Shown piece after piece: positions 9,416 through 16,803 of a DNA stretch of 58,186 bases. Each line of letters begins with the position of its first letter. Positions within the stretch are counted from its first letter, which is position 1. The notes beneath the pieces were generated by a model, which saw nothing but the letters and a program-made list of their open reading frames with translations, was not told where the DNA came from and did not search any database. Both the position numbers and the translations under genes were made by a program. Source of the DNA: Streptococcus pseudopneumoniae (GTDB lineage Bacteria > Bacillota > Bacilli > Lactobacillales > Streptococcaceae); contig NZ_JWAJ01000123.1 in NCBI RefSeq assembly GCF_001068775.1, positions 1 through 58,186 on the forward strand, read 5' to 3'.

Positions 9416-10360
9416 TTAGAACCATTTTTTATGGATGAGGTAAAGAGTGAGGGAAACACTCATAGCAAAGGCGATAAAGACGATGAGCCAGAAAGCGTGC
9501 GGTTCTCCGTTTAAAGGAATTTCATTATCCTTAAAGTTCATTCCGTAGGCTGAGAAAATCATGGTCGGCACAGACATAACGATGGTCACGAGGGCCAAGG
9601 TTTTCATGATATTGTTCTGGTTGTTTGAAATGATAGAGGCAAAGGTCTCTGTCATAGAGTGAAGGACGTTTCCATAGATATCCGCCATCTCGATGGCCTG
9701 TTGCGTTTCAATCAAGGTATCTTCCAGTAAGTCTTCATCTTCGAGGTATTTCTTGATATTGCTAGTCGCACTGGTCAATTTTTTAATCACGCGCTCATTT
9801 GTCTTCAGAGAAGCTTTGAAGTAGACGATGGTCTTTTCCAACTCCATGAGTTCGATCAATTCTTCGTTTCGAGTAGATTTGTGAAGTTGACTCTCAATCT
9901 GCTCACTTTTACGTTCGATTGAACGGAGGGCGGTTAGGTAAATCTCCGCATTGCGATAGAGGATTTGGAAGATGAAGCGCGAACGCATGAAGGTATAGAA
10001 ATTTCGAAGCCTACGATTGATAAAGACATCAAGAAGTGGTAGAGGCTCCAAGCAAGTGGTAATGATAGCCTCTTCTGTGATGATAATCCCCAAGGGAATA
10101 GTCACATAGTAGGTACGGTTATTTCTTTCCTCTGTGATTGGGACATCCACGATGATCAGAGTGTATTCATCTTCGATCGTGATACGAGACATTTCTTCCG
10201 CATCGAGTGGTGCACGGAGGTCCGCGATATCAATATCAAATGCAGAAGCAATTTCCATCGATTCGCTTTGGGTAGGATTGACGAGATTGATCCAAGTGCC
10301 CGGCTGGAGCGTATCGATCTCTTTAAATTCAGTTGTCGTTGAGAGAAAGATTTGTTTCAT
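9416..10360 (-). CDS. corA: CorA-family divalent-cation transporter
   Basis: A 314-aa pentameric channel-type transporter for magnesium and related ions. A long cytoplasmic funnel is followed by two C-terminal helices. The selectivity motif appears as YGMNF (the GMN signature) near residue 273, after TIVMSVPTMIFSA. The tail LIHKKWF is basic. A good AAAGGA site precedes ATG. The promoter lies at the edge of the integrated island: its -10 is host DNA but its TTGAAA -35 appears to extend into island DNA. The DUF1129 gene follows in the same operon. Confidence 0.92.
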   Translation of the reverse strand: MKQIFLSTTTEFKEIDTLQPGTWINLVNPTQSESMEIASAFDIDIADLRAPLDAEEMSRITIEDEYTLIIVDVPITEERNNRTYYVTIPLGIIITEEAIITTCLEPLPLLDVFINRRLRNFYTFMRSRFIFQILYRNAEIYLTALRSIERKSEQIESQLHKSTRNEELIELMELEKTIVYFKASLKTNERVIKKLTSATSNIKKYLEDEDLLEDTLIETQQAIEMADIYGNVLHSMTETFASIISNNQNNIMKTLALVTIVMSVPTMIFSAYGMNFKDNEIPLNGEPHAFWLIVFIAFAMSVSLTLYLIHKKWF

Positions 10361-10415
10361 ATCTCCGATCCTTTCCTAATCTATTCTGTGTTTAAGTGAT
10401 TTTTGACACCGTACT

Positions 10416-10443
10416 ATTATACTATAAATTCGGCTTTTTTCAA
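10416..10443 (-). promoter_or_regulatory. corA promoter spanning the island junction
   Basis: Read on the minus strand: TTGAAA (10443-10438), 16 bases, then TATAAT (10421-10416). The proposed crossover core TCGGCTTTTTT (10430-10440) lies inside the promoter. The distal half of the -35 (10441-10443) would therefore come from the island. Confidence 0.6.
10430..10440. repeat. candidate attL core
   Basis: TCGGCTTTTTT matches 22332-22342 with one mismatch, with similar AAAT/AAAA before it. Host corA upstream DNA lies to the left and island DNA, starting CAAACAAAATC, to the right. A short core is plausible for a tyrosine integrase but not proven. Confidence 0.45.
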
Positions 10444-10510
10444 ACAAAATCTTACAAAAACACCGTTGTTATTGGCTTCTTGCTTTGTCTTGAACCGTTG
10501 GTTTTTGAAT

Positions 10511-10532
10511 TTGCTCCCCTTTTTGCTCCCCT
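10511..10532. repeat. tandem TTGCTCCCC repeats (candidate integrase arm sites)
   Basis: TTGCTCCCCT occurs at 10511-10520 and again at 10523-10532, just outside the integrase stop codon. The same 9-mer recurs at the other end of the island as an inverted pair (22194-22202 and 22218-22226). Position at both ends suggests recombinase arm-type binding sites. Confidence 0.45.
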
Positions 10533-11698
10533 TATAGTGCTTTTAGTGCAGTTTCGTAGAATGAGACTGCTTTTTTTGCGTTCTCTTTTGAGAGGTGGCT
10601 ATAGATGTCCATGGTCATGGATAAAGTAGAATGACCTAAACGGTGCTGAAGTTCTTTGTAAGGAATACCAGAGTTAAGCAATAAACTAGCGTGAGTGTGA
10701 CGGAATCCGTGAAAGCCAATGTTAGGAACATCAGCACGCTTAAAATGTGTTTGCAATCTTCTTTTAAGTTTTGAACTGCAAGGATATTCATGAATGAAAT
10801 CAGAGAATACCACGCTTTCACGTTGTCCTATCTTCCAGGCCTCTTTAGTTTGGCGTAGTTTATACTGTCTTAGCATGCTAATAGTCGCTTGATCTATATC
10901 TATATCCCGATAACTAGCTTTAGATTTTGGGCTGTTGATTTCTAAATCCCGATTTAGTGTTTTGGTGATGTGTACAATGGCATCGTCTAAATCAATATCA
11001 GACCAGCTAAGTGCTAAAGCTTCATTGATGCGACAACCAGTAGCCAGCAGGAACTTATAGAGCGTTGCCTCATAGTAATAACGATATCTATGACTATCTA
11101 AATTATCGAGATAAACAAGAAACTTTTTTAATTCTTGATTGTCAAAGTGCTTTACCTTTTGGCGCTTTGCTTTCTGAGTGTTACGAGGTAAAACAACATC
11201 ACGGGCAGGATTGGACGGTATCGCCTGCATAGTTACACCATACTGTAAGATACGTTTGTTCAAAGCGTGTATCATGTCATAGTGTAGAAAAGCCCCTTTT
11301 TCCCCTCTATTAGCCTTGTCAGCAAGTTTGTTGATAATTGACTGGATAAGTGGAGCGGTGAGCTTGTCGAGCTTGTAAGCCCCGAAAATCGGCAATATAT
11401 GATTATCAAGTAGCTTTCTAACATTGCCTTGAGTGTTTGGCTTAACAGTATTTTTATAACTTTCCCACCAGAGAGTTGCTAGTTCTTGATAGTTTTTTAT
11501 GGTACTAGCTTTTTGTCTAGTACAACCGTCTTTCTGAAAAGCAATTTTTTCTTGAGTAGCTTTCTGCTTAACTTCCTTTTGTGTCCGCCCTGTTACCTTA
11601 GTTTTAACTTTCTTTCCTGTTACCTGATCAATTCCTAGATATACATTAGCACGATAGACTTTACTACCGTCTTTTTTTATAACTTCAGTTATCTTCAT
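10532..11698 (-). CDS. int: phage-type tyrosine site-specific integrase
   Basis: A 388-aa integrase. An N-terminal AP2-like arm-binding domain (1-60: VYRANVYLGIDQVTGKK) is followed by a SAM-like core-binding domain (about 70-165) and the catalytic domain. Catalytic residues are visible: Arg223 in TGCRINEAL, a Lys in the SPKSKAS hairpin, His330 and Arg333 in HGFRHTH, His356 in LGHSTL and nucleophile Tyr366 in MDIYSHL. All are present, so it should be active. It is transcribed toward corA at the island's left end, and its last bases overlap the tandem arm-like repeats. It should integrate and, with an excisionase, excise the island. Confidence 0.93.
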   Translation of the reverse strand: MKITEVIKKDGSKVYRANVYLGIDQVTGKKVKTKVTGRTQKEVKQKATQEKIAFQKDGCTRQKASTIKNYQELATLWWESYKNTVKPNTQGNVRKLLDNHILPIFGAYKLDKLTAPLIQSIINKLADKANRGEKGAFLHYDMIHALNKRILQYGVTMQAIPSNPARDVVLPRNTQKAKRQKVKHFDNQELKKFLVYLDNLDSHRYRYYYEATLYKFLLATGCRINEALALSWSDIDLDDAIVHITKTLNRDLEINSPKSKASYRDIDIDQATISMLRQYKLRQTKEAWKIGQRESVVFSDFIHEYPCSSKLKRRLQTHFKRADVPNIGFHGFRHTHASLLLNSGIPYKELQHRLGHSTLSMTMDIYSHLSKENAKKAVSFYETALKAL

Positions 11699-11725
11699 GA
11701 TGACAAACCTTTCTAAAATACATCA

Positions 11726-11755
11726 GCAGGCAAGCTATTATTAAAAAGGTTTTAG
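11726..11755. repeat. 30-bp direct repeat, copy 1
   Basis: Starts GCAGGCAAGCTATTATTAAA and ends AGGTTTTAG. It is identical to 15957-15986 except for one base. It lies upstream of int, between int and the RhuM-like gene, in the 198-base gap 11699-11896. A 12-mer from its edge (TCAGCAGGCAAG, 11723-11734) recurs inverted at 22148-22159. Confidence 0.8.
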
Positions 11756-11896
11756 ATTGTGGTTTATATCATGCTAGGGCTTCACAGATTGCCCCACATT
11801 CGATTTTAATTAGTCAGACGGTAAAATAATACCAAAGTAGGAAATAAGGTGGATATCGGGCTAATATGGGCTTGTTTATAGTAAACAGACCTGTAT

Positions 11897-12892
11897 TTAA
11901 AGTTTTTTATCGTCAGTTAGCTGTTTTAAAGTTTTTTCAAAGTCTGAGTTTATCTTTTGAGTTTTGTTGAATAGTTGGTATTCTGCTTTTGCTTTATCTT
12001 TCGCAACCTTGGAAGTGATTTTCCCATGACCTTCTAAAATATCGTATTCTTGGAAAGTCAAAAAGCGGTCAATACTTTGGGCTAGTTGTTGCATTGTCTG
12101 AGCTTTTCGCTGTTCTATCTGTCTTTCCAGGTAATCAAAATAGCTAGATATTCCTCTTTCAAGGGAACGGATTTCTGTTTCTGAAAGGTAATTCTTTGCT
12201 ATTTGGGTATCTGCTTGCAGTATGCGACCGTTAGGGGAGTTTTTCCATGTTGTAAGTCCCATGTTGTCTTTTGTGTGGTCTGCTTTCGTGTAGATAATTT
12301 CTGCAGCAGTTTGGCCAGTAATTGCATAATGAAACTTATTCTGTACATCAGCATAGAATTGCTTAGTTAACGTACTTTGTGGGTCATAGTCGATAGAGAT
12401 TTCAGCAAAAATATCTGTAATCTGTAACCATATACGACGTTCACTAGCTCGGATAGAACGCACGCGCTCCAAGAGCTCACGGAAATAGTCTTTTTCCAGC
12501 AAGTTTTCGCCTTGTTTCAGACGGTTGTCATCCATGGCGAACCCTTTTATCATGTACTCACGAAGTACCGAAGTAGCCCACTGTCTAAATCTCGTAGCTT
12601 TTTGGGAATTGACACGATAACCAACTGAAATGATGGCGTCAAGATTGTAGTAAGTAATTAAGTAATTCTTCCCATCGGTAGCAGTTGTTTCCATTTTGGA
12701 AATAACTGAATCTTCTTCTAATTCGCCCTCTTCAAAGATATTTTTTAGGTGTTTACTAATTGCAGGAACACCGACGTCAAAAAGTCTAGCCATTTCTTTC
12801 TGACTAGTCCAAATCGTTTCGCCTTTGATGATGACACTAGCTGTCTCGCTATCGTTGTCAGCAGTATAGATTAAGAATTGTAATTCGTTCAT
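11897..12892 (-). CDS. RhuM-family protein
   Basis: A 331-aa protein of the virulence/RhuM family, often found on islands and in defence-rich loci. Function is unknown. The first 120 residues hold a helix-turn-helix-like region (IWTSQKEMARLFDVGVPAISKHLKNIFEEGEL) followed by a KilA-N/antirepressor-like stretch (YNLDAIISVGYRVNSQKATRFRQWATSVLREYMIKG). The C-terminal half is helical and ends in a coiled region with many Lys and Gln. I start at ATG 12892, behind AGAAAGGA with 4 bases spacing, not at the upstream frame extension. It may be cargo rather than core satellite machinery. Confidence 0.8.
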   Translation of the reverse strand: MNELQFLIYTADNDSETASVIIKGETIWTSQKEMARLFDVGVPAISKHLKNIFEEGELEEDSVISKMETTATDGKNYLITYYNLDAIISVGYRVNSQKATRFRQWATSVLREYMIKGFAMDDNRLKQGENLLEKDYFRELLERVRSIRASERRIWLQITDIFAEISIDYDPQSTLTKQFYADVQNKFHYAITGQTAAEIIYTKADHTKDNMGLTTWKNSPNGRILQADTQIAKNYLSETEIRSLERGISSYFDYLERQIEQRKAQTMQQLAQSIDRFLTFQEYDILEGHGKITSKVAKDKAKAEYQLFNKTQKINSDFEKTLKQLTDDKKL

Positions 12893-12906
12893 GAGATCCT
12901 TTCTAA

Positions 12907-12943
12907 AATATTGTAAGTGGTTGACATTTGTTGACATCAACAA
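12907..12943 (-). promoter_or_regulatory. candidate promoter/operator of the RhuM-like gene
   Basis: A perfect dyad TTGTTGA-CA-TCAACAA (12928-12943) overlaps a possible minus-strand TTGATG -35, with TACAAT (minus) near 12911-12916. The half-site TTGACAT also occurs directly repeated at 12921 and 12931. This suggests a local repressor site. Confidence 0.4.
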
Positions 12944-13248
12944 AATTAGTAGATATGGAGCTTATACTGGGTTGAAGCTTGAGCGAACCACGAGAAAACA
13001 CGCGCTTCAGGATTGTCGAACATTGTGGCGCGTGGTATGCTATAGGTCGCATAATCAGCTTTTTCGGCCACCCTAAAAAAAATATTAGGGATGAGGTTCC
13101 AGGGATTTTTAATAAACTAAAAGCCCTACTCATAAGAGCAGGGCTAGAATTGTCCTCCTGGGACAGTATCATATATTTTGTCGTCAAGCGACCTTATGAT
13201 TCTATTCTAACCCTAATTTTAAGAAAAGTCAATAAAAATACTCGGATT
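12944..13248 (-). other. non-coding gap between the RhuM-like and PemK-like genes
   Basis: About 300 bases without a convincing gene. It holds the PemK-side terminator, a TGTCC/GGGACA mini-hairpin near 13151-13165, one copy of the GAGCGAAC-nn-CGAGAAA motif (12981-12998) and two CACGCGC heptamers (12999 and 13028, the latter inverted). Short frames here lack ribosome sites and family character. Confidence 0.55.
13112..13145 (-). terminator. terminator downstream of the PemK-like gene
   Basis: AGCCCT-ACTC (13122-13131) pairs with GAG-C-AGGGCT (13136-13145). On the minus strand it is followed by TTTTAGTTTATT. It would end leftward transcripts about 105 bases after the PemK-like stop. Confidence 0.7.
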
Positions 13249-14142
13249 TTAAAAAATATTTTTCAGTGCCTCATCTATTTTGTCCATAGTATCATCGGAA
13301 AGTACAATACCATTCAAAATTGAATTATTATTTTTTGGATCACGGAGTCTCATTTTACTAATTGTTGTAACCTGATTCAATAGAACAATACTATCTTTGT
13401 TCATATTTTGTGTTTTTAGGATAAATTTATTAGCATACTCCAGTTTCTCATTAAGTTCTGCAAGTAAAATTGCATTTTCTTTTGCCTCCTGTCGTATTTT
13501 CTCCGCCTGATCACTTGCGAAGTCTATATTTTTATTGATGGTTAGTATTTGCTTAATAGAAGAATCGTCTATATCAGAACTCGATAAGTTTTTAAGTATT
13601 TCCAAAGTTTTTTTATTATCTTCGATTAACGATTCAACCATTACAACTTTTTCGCGCAATTCACCATCTTTTTTTGAAAAACGATCATACAATTCAGATA
13701 ACTCTCTAACTTTTTTCAAAGCTTTATTTGATAGTAATTGAAACACTTCGTTGCCAATTGGAAGTTGAAAATATTTCAAATTAGATATATCAGTTGTTTC
13801 TTTTACAGAGGTCAAAGGCAATACATGAAGAAGATGGTTTGAACGTGCATCTATTTTATTCAGAACTATTGCATAATGAAGACCTCCATATTCTCTACCA
13901 ACATTGAAACCAAAATCAGCATAAACGATACTTCCTCTTTTTAAAGCCTGAATACTTCGCGGATTAAAAACTTGTTCTATCTTTAAGTATTTTACCCAAT
14001 TTTCTATCCACTGCGCTATTTTATCAGATCGTTTATTCCCTTCATCGTCCATTCTCTGGAGGAGATGAAGATAATCCTCTAGTTCTTGTATTATCGTGGC
14101 AGTGTAAACAGCTATTTCTTCGTTTGTTCTATTACTTCCCAT
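13249..14142 (-). CDS. MazF/PemK-fold protein with a long helical insertion
   Basis: A 297-aa protein. Residues 69-113 (RGSIVYADFGFNVGREYGG, then YAIVL and HVLPLTSVKE) match the first half of the MazF/PemK toxin fold. Residues 250-297 (DSIVLLNQVTTISKMRLRD, ending MDKIDEALKNIF) match its second half. Between them lie about 130 residues of predicted helix/coiled coil. Residues 1-60 are also helical. Usual MazF toxins are about 110 aa and cut mRNA. No small antitoxin gene is adjacent, so the insert or N-terminus may regulate it, or it may not be a toxin. It lies just downstream of the CI-like repressor, a typical cargo position. Confidence 0.7.
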   Translation of the reverse strand: MGSNRTNEEIAVYTATIIQELEDYLHLLQRMDDEGNKRSDKIAQWIENWVKYLKIEQVFNPRSIQALKRGSIVYADFGFNVGREYGGLHYAIVLNKIDARSNHLLHVLPLTSVKETTDISNLKYFQLPIGNEVFQLLSNKALKKVRELSELYDRFSKKDGELREKVVMVESLIEDNKKTLEILKNLSSSDIDDSSIKQILTINKNIDFASDQAEKIRQEAKENAILLAELNEKLEYANKFILKTQNMNKDSIVLLNQVTTISKMRLRDPKNNNSILNGIVLSDDTMDKIDEALKNIF

Positions 14143-14233
14143 AGTTTTTCCTTCCTCATTAACTACCAGTTAATTTATAAAAATCTTCGTTAACCATTGT
14201 CACATTAACGATGCTTTTTTATTTCCCTCTATA

Positions 14234-14265
14234 CACGCTCAGACTGGCCAAACTTTGAGAGCGTG
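14234..14265 (+). repeat. conserved-loop hairpin, copy 1 (inverted)
   Basis: CACGCTC (14234-14240) pairs with GAGCGTG (14259-14265) across an 18-base loop. Its reverse complement has the loop TCAAAGTTTGGCCAGTCT, nearly identical to the loops at 16067-16100 and 16149-16180. On the plus strand GGGGATTTTTTTG follows, so it could also terminate rightward transcription. It lies between the CI-like and PemK-like genes. Confidence 0.7.
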
Positions 14266-14278
14266 GGGATTTTTTTGT

Positions 14279-14821
14279 TTATTCAAATCCTTTGAAACTA
14301 TCTAAAATCTTATCTTTTGAGTCTGGGTGATGAAATCTAGTTGATAACAATTGATATTGGACCATATTTCTAAAAAGAGCTAGTTCTATCTTGTCTCTTA
14401 GTATTTCAAAAATATCATCTAAATCATTTTCGCCATTATTTTCAAGTAATTCGATTGCTTCAATAGCTTTATTTTTATTGTATCGTCCATTAAGAGAATC
14501 AGCAACTTTTTTATAAGTTTTGATTTTTTCAGAAATTTTTTCAAAATATTCCTTTCTGGTTTTATCTGGATTGCTATAATCTCCGTTAAAAAATATATAT
14601 TCTTCAAGATCTGTTGCGCCCATGAGGTCTATAACTTCATACCCTAACAGATATCCAACGCTTACCCCGAAGAAGTCAGCTAGTTGCTGGGCTTTTTCTG
14701 GTTTGATTTGGCTTTCTCCGTTTTCCATTCGTTGGAATGACCTTAAAGAAAATCCTAAAATTTCAGCTATTTCTTTTTGAGATAGCTCGTTTTTTTGTCT
14801 TAATTCTTTCAATCTATTCAT
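14279..14821 (-). CDS. CI-like/Stl-type transcriptional repressor
   Basis: A 180-aa protein with an N-terminal HTH_3 (XRE) domain: NRLKELRQKNELSQKEIAEILGFS, then LRSFQRMENGESQIKPEKAQQLADFFGVSVGYLLG (1-60). The rest is an unrelated, mainly helical domain without the S24 Ser/Lys peptidase signature. RecA-stimulated self-cleavage is therefore not indicated. In Gram-positive satellites such a master repressor is relieved by a helper-phage protein; that is an inference here. It has its own promoter (TTGACT-17-TATAAT on the minus strand) and a GAAAGGTG site. It diverges from the Cro-like gene across GACGT-containing operators. Confidence 0.85.
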   Translation of the reverse strand: MNRLKELRQKNELSQKEIAEILGFSLRSFQRMENGESQIKPEKAQQLADFFGVSVGYLLGYEVIDLMGATDLEEYIFFNGDYSNPDKTRKEYFEKISEKIKTYKKVADSLNGRYNKNKAIEAIELLENNGENDLDDIFEILRDKIELALFRNMVQYQLLSTRFHHPDSKDKILDSFKGFE

Positions 14822-14822
14822 G
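14806..14822 (+). repeat. 17-bp repeat at the repressor start codon (copy A)
   Basis: CTTTCAATCTATTCATG is the complement of the repressor's first codons. An exact copy lies at 14993-15009 in the cro leader. The flanking decamer ACCTTTCACA (14832-14841, complement of the repressor ribosome site) is also duplicated, at 14983-14992. Confidence 0.9.
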
Positions 14823-14845
14823 CTTTATCACACCTTTCACAGATG

Positions 14846-14932
14846 ATTATAACCCTATGTTTAAAAAAAGTCAAAAAATGACGTAAAAAAATCAAAAAAA
14901 CTATTGGCAACGTCTAAAACTGACGTTATAAT
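14846..14932. promoter_or_regulatory. divergent repressor/cro promoters with GACGT operators
   Basis: Repressor promoter, minus strand: TTGACT (14874-14869), 17 bases, TATAAT (14851-14846). Cro promoter, plus strand: TTGGCA (14904-14909), 17 bases, TATAAT (14927-14932). The dyad AACGTC-taaaac-tGACGTT fills the cro spacer. Further GACGT half-sites lie at 14880-14884 and 14950-14955. The arrangement fits a repressor that blocks the rightward promoter. Confidence 0.8.
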
Positions 14933-14992
14933 AAAATTCAAGCTTAGGGGACGTCATAAAACGACGCCTAACGACCCCTCCAACCTTTCACA

Positions 14993-15009
14993 CTTTCAAT
15001 CTATTCATG
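14993..15009 (+). repeat. 17-nt antisense match to the repressor start (copy B, cro leader)
   Basis: An exact second copy of 14806-14822. It lies in the untranslated leader of the rightward transcript, which starts near 14939. That RNA could pair over 17 nt with the start region of the repressor mRNA. Confidence 0.7.
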
Positions 15010-15039
15010 GAGGGGGATTTTTTAGAAAGGGGGAAAGCT

Positions 15040-15240
15040 ATGAGTAAACTACGAGGCTATCGAGTTATGTTAGGGCTAACTCAACAACAGATGGCGGACA
15101 AGCTAAAAATTTCTTTGCAGTCATACAACAACAAAGAATTAGGTAAAACGCCATTCAATGACAAAGAACGCCTAGCAATTAAGTCAATGGTTGCAGAAAT
15201 CAAATCAGATATAACCATAGATGAACTATTTTATAGCTAG
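15040..15240 (+). CDS. Cro-like HTH regulator
   Basis: A 66-aa protein, almost entirely an XRE helix-turn-helix (LRGYRVMLGLTQQQMADKLK, then ISLQSYNNKELGK). It is the first gene of the rightward operon and faces the repressor. I start at ATG 15040 after AAAGGGGGAAAG; an in-frame ATG at 15007 comes from the 17-bp repeat and adds 11 unlike residues. By analogy it favours the excised/replicating state by competing at shared operators. Confidence 0.8.
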   Translation: MSKLRGYRVMLGLTQQQMADKLKISLQSYNNKELGKTPFNDKERLAIKSMVAEIKSDITIDELFYS

Positions 15241-15254
15241 AAAGGAGCAAACTA

Positions 15255-15881
15255 ATGGAACTAGTTTACATGGACGGCAAGAAAGAGCCGTATACACTGA
15301 GCAGTATTGTGGCAGAATGTGCAGAAATCAAGCACAGACATTTGAAGATTTTGCTGAATAAGCACCGAGAGGACTTTGAAAGCTTTGGAAAGGTGCAATT
15401 TAAAATTTCACCTTCAGAGAGTGGGCAAAATGTAAGGGATTATATTTTGAATGAGCAACAAGCAACATTGCTGATCACTTACTTACGAAATACAGAACCC
15501 GTAAAGGAGTTTAAGAAAAACCTAGTAAGAGCATTCTTTGAGATGCGTGAGGAACTTTCTAAGTTTCGTATGCAGAGGGCGCTAGAAAAGCCAAAAAGAA
15601 AAACCTTGCATGACAGTATAGAGACTTGGAGGAATGCACCCAAACATGCACACAGCACCATGAACAACTTGCTACTGAAAGCAGTAACCGACAGGAACGC
15701 TAAGCAGTTAAGGGAAGAACGTGGGGGCTACAATGGTATTGATAGCTTGACCAGTGACGAGCTGGAGCAATATCAGGCATTTGAGGATATGGTAATAGCT
15801 ATGATTGGCTTGAATATGAGTTATCAGGAAATCAAAGCCATGGCATTCAGAAATAAAAAAACACGCCAAAGAAGCGCGTGA
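15255..15881 (+). CDS. Rha-family phage regulatory protein
   Basis: A 208-aa protein. The first 100 residues fit the phage Rha/antirepressor domain: YTLSSIVAECAEIKHRHLKI, the stretch DFESFGKVQF, then LNEQQATLLITYLRNTEPVKEFKKNLVRAF. The C-terminal half (from about 130) is helical and includes a segment near SLTSDELEQYQAFEDMVIA. Rha-type proteins modulate phage gene expression. The start has an AAAGGAG site 14 bases after the Cro-like stop, so the two form one operon. A 411-base structured gap follows. Confidence 0.8.
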   Translation: MELVYMDGKKEPYTLSSIVAECAEIKHRHLKILLNKHREDFESFGKVQFKISPSESGQNVRDYILNEQQATLLITYLRNTEPVKEFKKNLVRAFFEMREELSKFRMQRALEKPKRKTLHDSIETWRNAPKHAHSTMNNLLLKAVTDRNAKQLREERGGYNGIDSLTSDELEQYQAFEDMVIAMIGLNMSYQEIKAMAFRNKKTRQRSA

Positions 15882-15956
15882 GAGCAACAAAAAAGGCTTA
15901 GCAATAACCACACCGCAAAGCCTTTCACACTAACACTAAAACGAATTTAACAAAAA

Positions 15957-15986
15957 GCAGGCAAGCTATTATTAAAGAGGTTTTAG
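15957..15986. repeat. 30-bp direct repeat, copy 2
   Basis: Matches 11726-11755 at 29 of 30 positions. Both copies are followed within 20 bases by a TTTATA and, further on, a TAGGGC stretch, so the related region may be longer than the core. Confidence 0.8.
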
Positions 15987-16066
15987 TAAAGATTTATACC
16001 TAGATTATAGCATATTTAGGGCAATTTGACCATACGGAGAGCGCCAACTCTTTAAACTGGTACTTT

Positions 16067-16100
16067 CTCACGCTTTCAATTTGGCGACTCTGAGCGTGAG
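16067..16100 (+). repeat. conserved-loop hairpin, copy 2
   Basis: CTCACGCT (16067-16074) pairs with AGCGTGAG (16093-16100). The loop holds TTTGGCGACTCT, matching copies 1 and 3. No T-run follows, so it is not a simple terminator. Confidence 0.75.
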
Positions 16101-16148
16101 GCTAGCAATTACAAGAAACAATGTATAAGAAACAACTCAAAAAAGCCC

Positions 16149-16180
16149 CACGCTCTCAAACTTTGGCGAGTCTGAGCGTG
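16149..16180 (+). repeat. conserved-loop hairpin, copy 3
   Basis: CACGCTC (16149-16155) pairs with GAGCGTG (16174-16180) around the loop TCAAACTTTGGCGAGTCT. It lies 82 bases downstream of copy 2 in the same orientation. Confidence 0.75.
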
Positions 16181-16292
16181 AGGCGGTCGGTGTAGTAAGG
16201 TAGTAAGAGGCAAGAAAGACATTAAAAAGCTGTCGAAACAGGAACAAGCCCATCAGGGCAATTACACAAACATAGAAACAGAGGTAAAAAAC

Positions 16293-16802
16293 ATGTTAGC
16301 AGATAAATTAGAAGCTATTTCAACAGATTTAGAAGAAATACAAGGAAGTCTTACAGGGGTTAGAAATATCATAGCTAAAAGAGCAATCAGTAGGGTGTTG
16401 AATGACTTGGATGATGTTTATAATGAACTAACTAGCACAGAATACCATGAACAACAGCAAACGCTAAAGGAACAGACGGAAAGGATGAAACAGAGGGTAA
16501 TTGCTGAAGTAATAGGAGAATTGGAGTGGAAAGAACGGTCATTTTATGGAAATTATTGGGGTAACACTGATTTTATAAAGCAAGTTTCTAGATTTGATGG
16601 ATTTCTTTTCTTAAACACTTATCTAGCGGAAATAACTAAAGAGAATGACTATCCTATGGATCAAAGTCAATTATTAAATTATGTATGGGAACTTTTGGCA
16701 GTTGATATTGCCAAGAAAAAACGAGGTAAAAAGAATCTCTTGGACTTATGGACAAGTTCGATTGCGTACACCCGTGGCATGATGATTCATGAGGAGGGGT
16801 AA
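16293..16802 (+). CDS. hypothetical satellite protein (169 aa)
   Basis: I do not recognise this protein. The first 80 residues look like long helices or coiled coil (ADKLEAISTDLEEIQGSL, later EQQQTLKEQTERMKQRVIAE). The second half is mixed, with aromatic residues (FYGNYWGN) and a basic KKKRGKKN stretch near residue 143. No signal peptide or membrane segment. It precedes small overlapping genes that lead to the replisome organizer, so it belongs to the early region. The start is 21 bases after a weak GAGGT site, so initiation is less certain. Confidence 0.6.
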   Translation: MLADKLEAISTDLEEIQGSLTGVRNIIAKRAISRVLNDLDDVYNELTSTEYHEQQQTLKEQTERMKQRVIAEVIGELEWKERSFYGNYWGNTDFIKQVSRFDGFLFLNTYLAEITKENDYPMDQSQLLNYVWELLAVDIAKKKRGKKNLLDLWTSSIAYTRGMMIHEEG

Positions 16803-16803
16803 C

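Larger units (their letters stand above)
15882..16292 (+). other. structured non-coding gap after the Rha-like gene
   Basis: 411 bases with no credible gene. It holds the second 30-bp repeat copy (15957-15986) and two of the three conserved-loop hairpins (16067-16100, 16149-16180). A TGCCC-like, AT-rich stretch lies around 16000. It could be an untranslated leader, a regulatory RNA or a protein-binding array. Confidence 0.6.

Noticed and set aside
12903-13187. Minus-strand 94-residue frame between the RhuM-like and PemK-like genes
   Set aside because: It crosses the terminator hairpin, lacks a ribosome site and has no family character.
14279-14821. LexA/CI-type self-cleaving repressor
   Set aside because: No S24 peptidase motif or Ser/Lys dyad pattern after the HTH; helper-protein derepression is more likely.
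16067-16180. CRISPR-like repeat pair
   Set aside because: Only two close copies, with internal dyads and no spacer-repeat rhythm or cas genes; hairpins explain them better. No CRISPR array is seen in the window.
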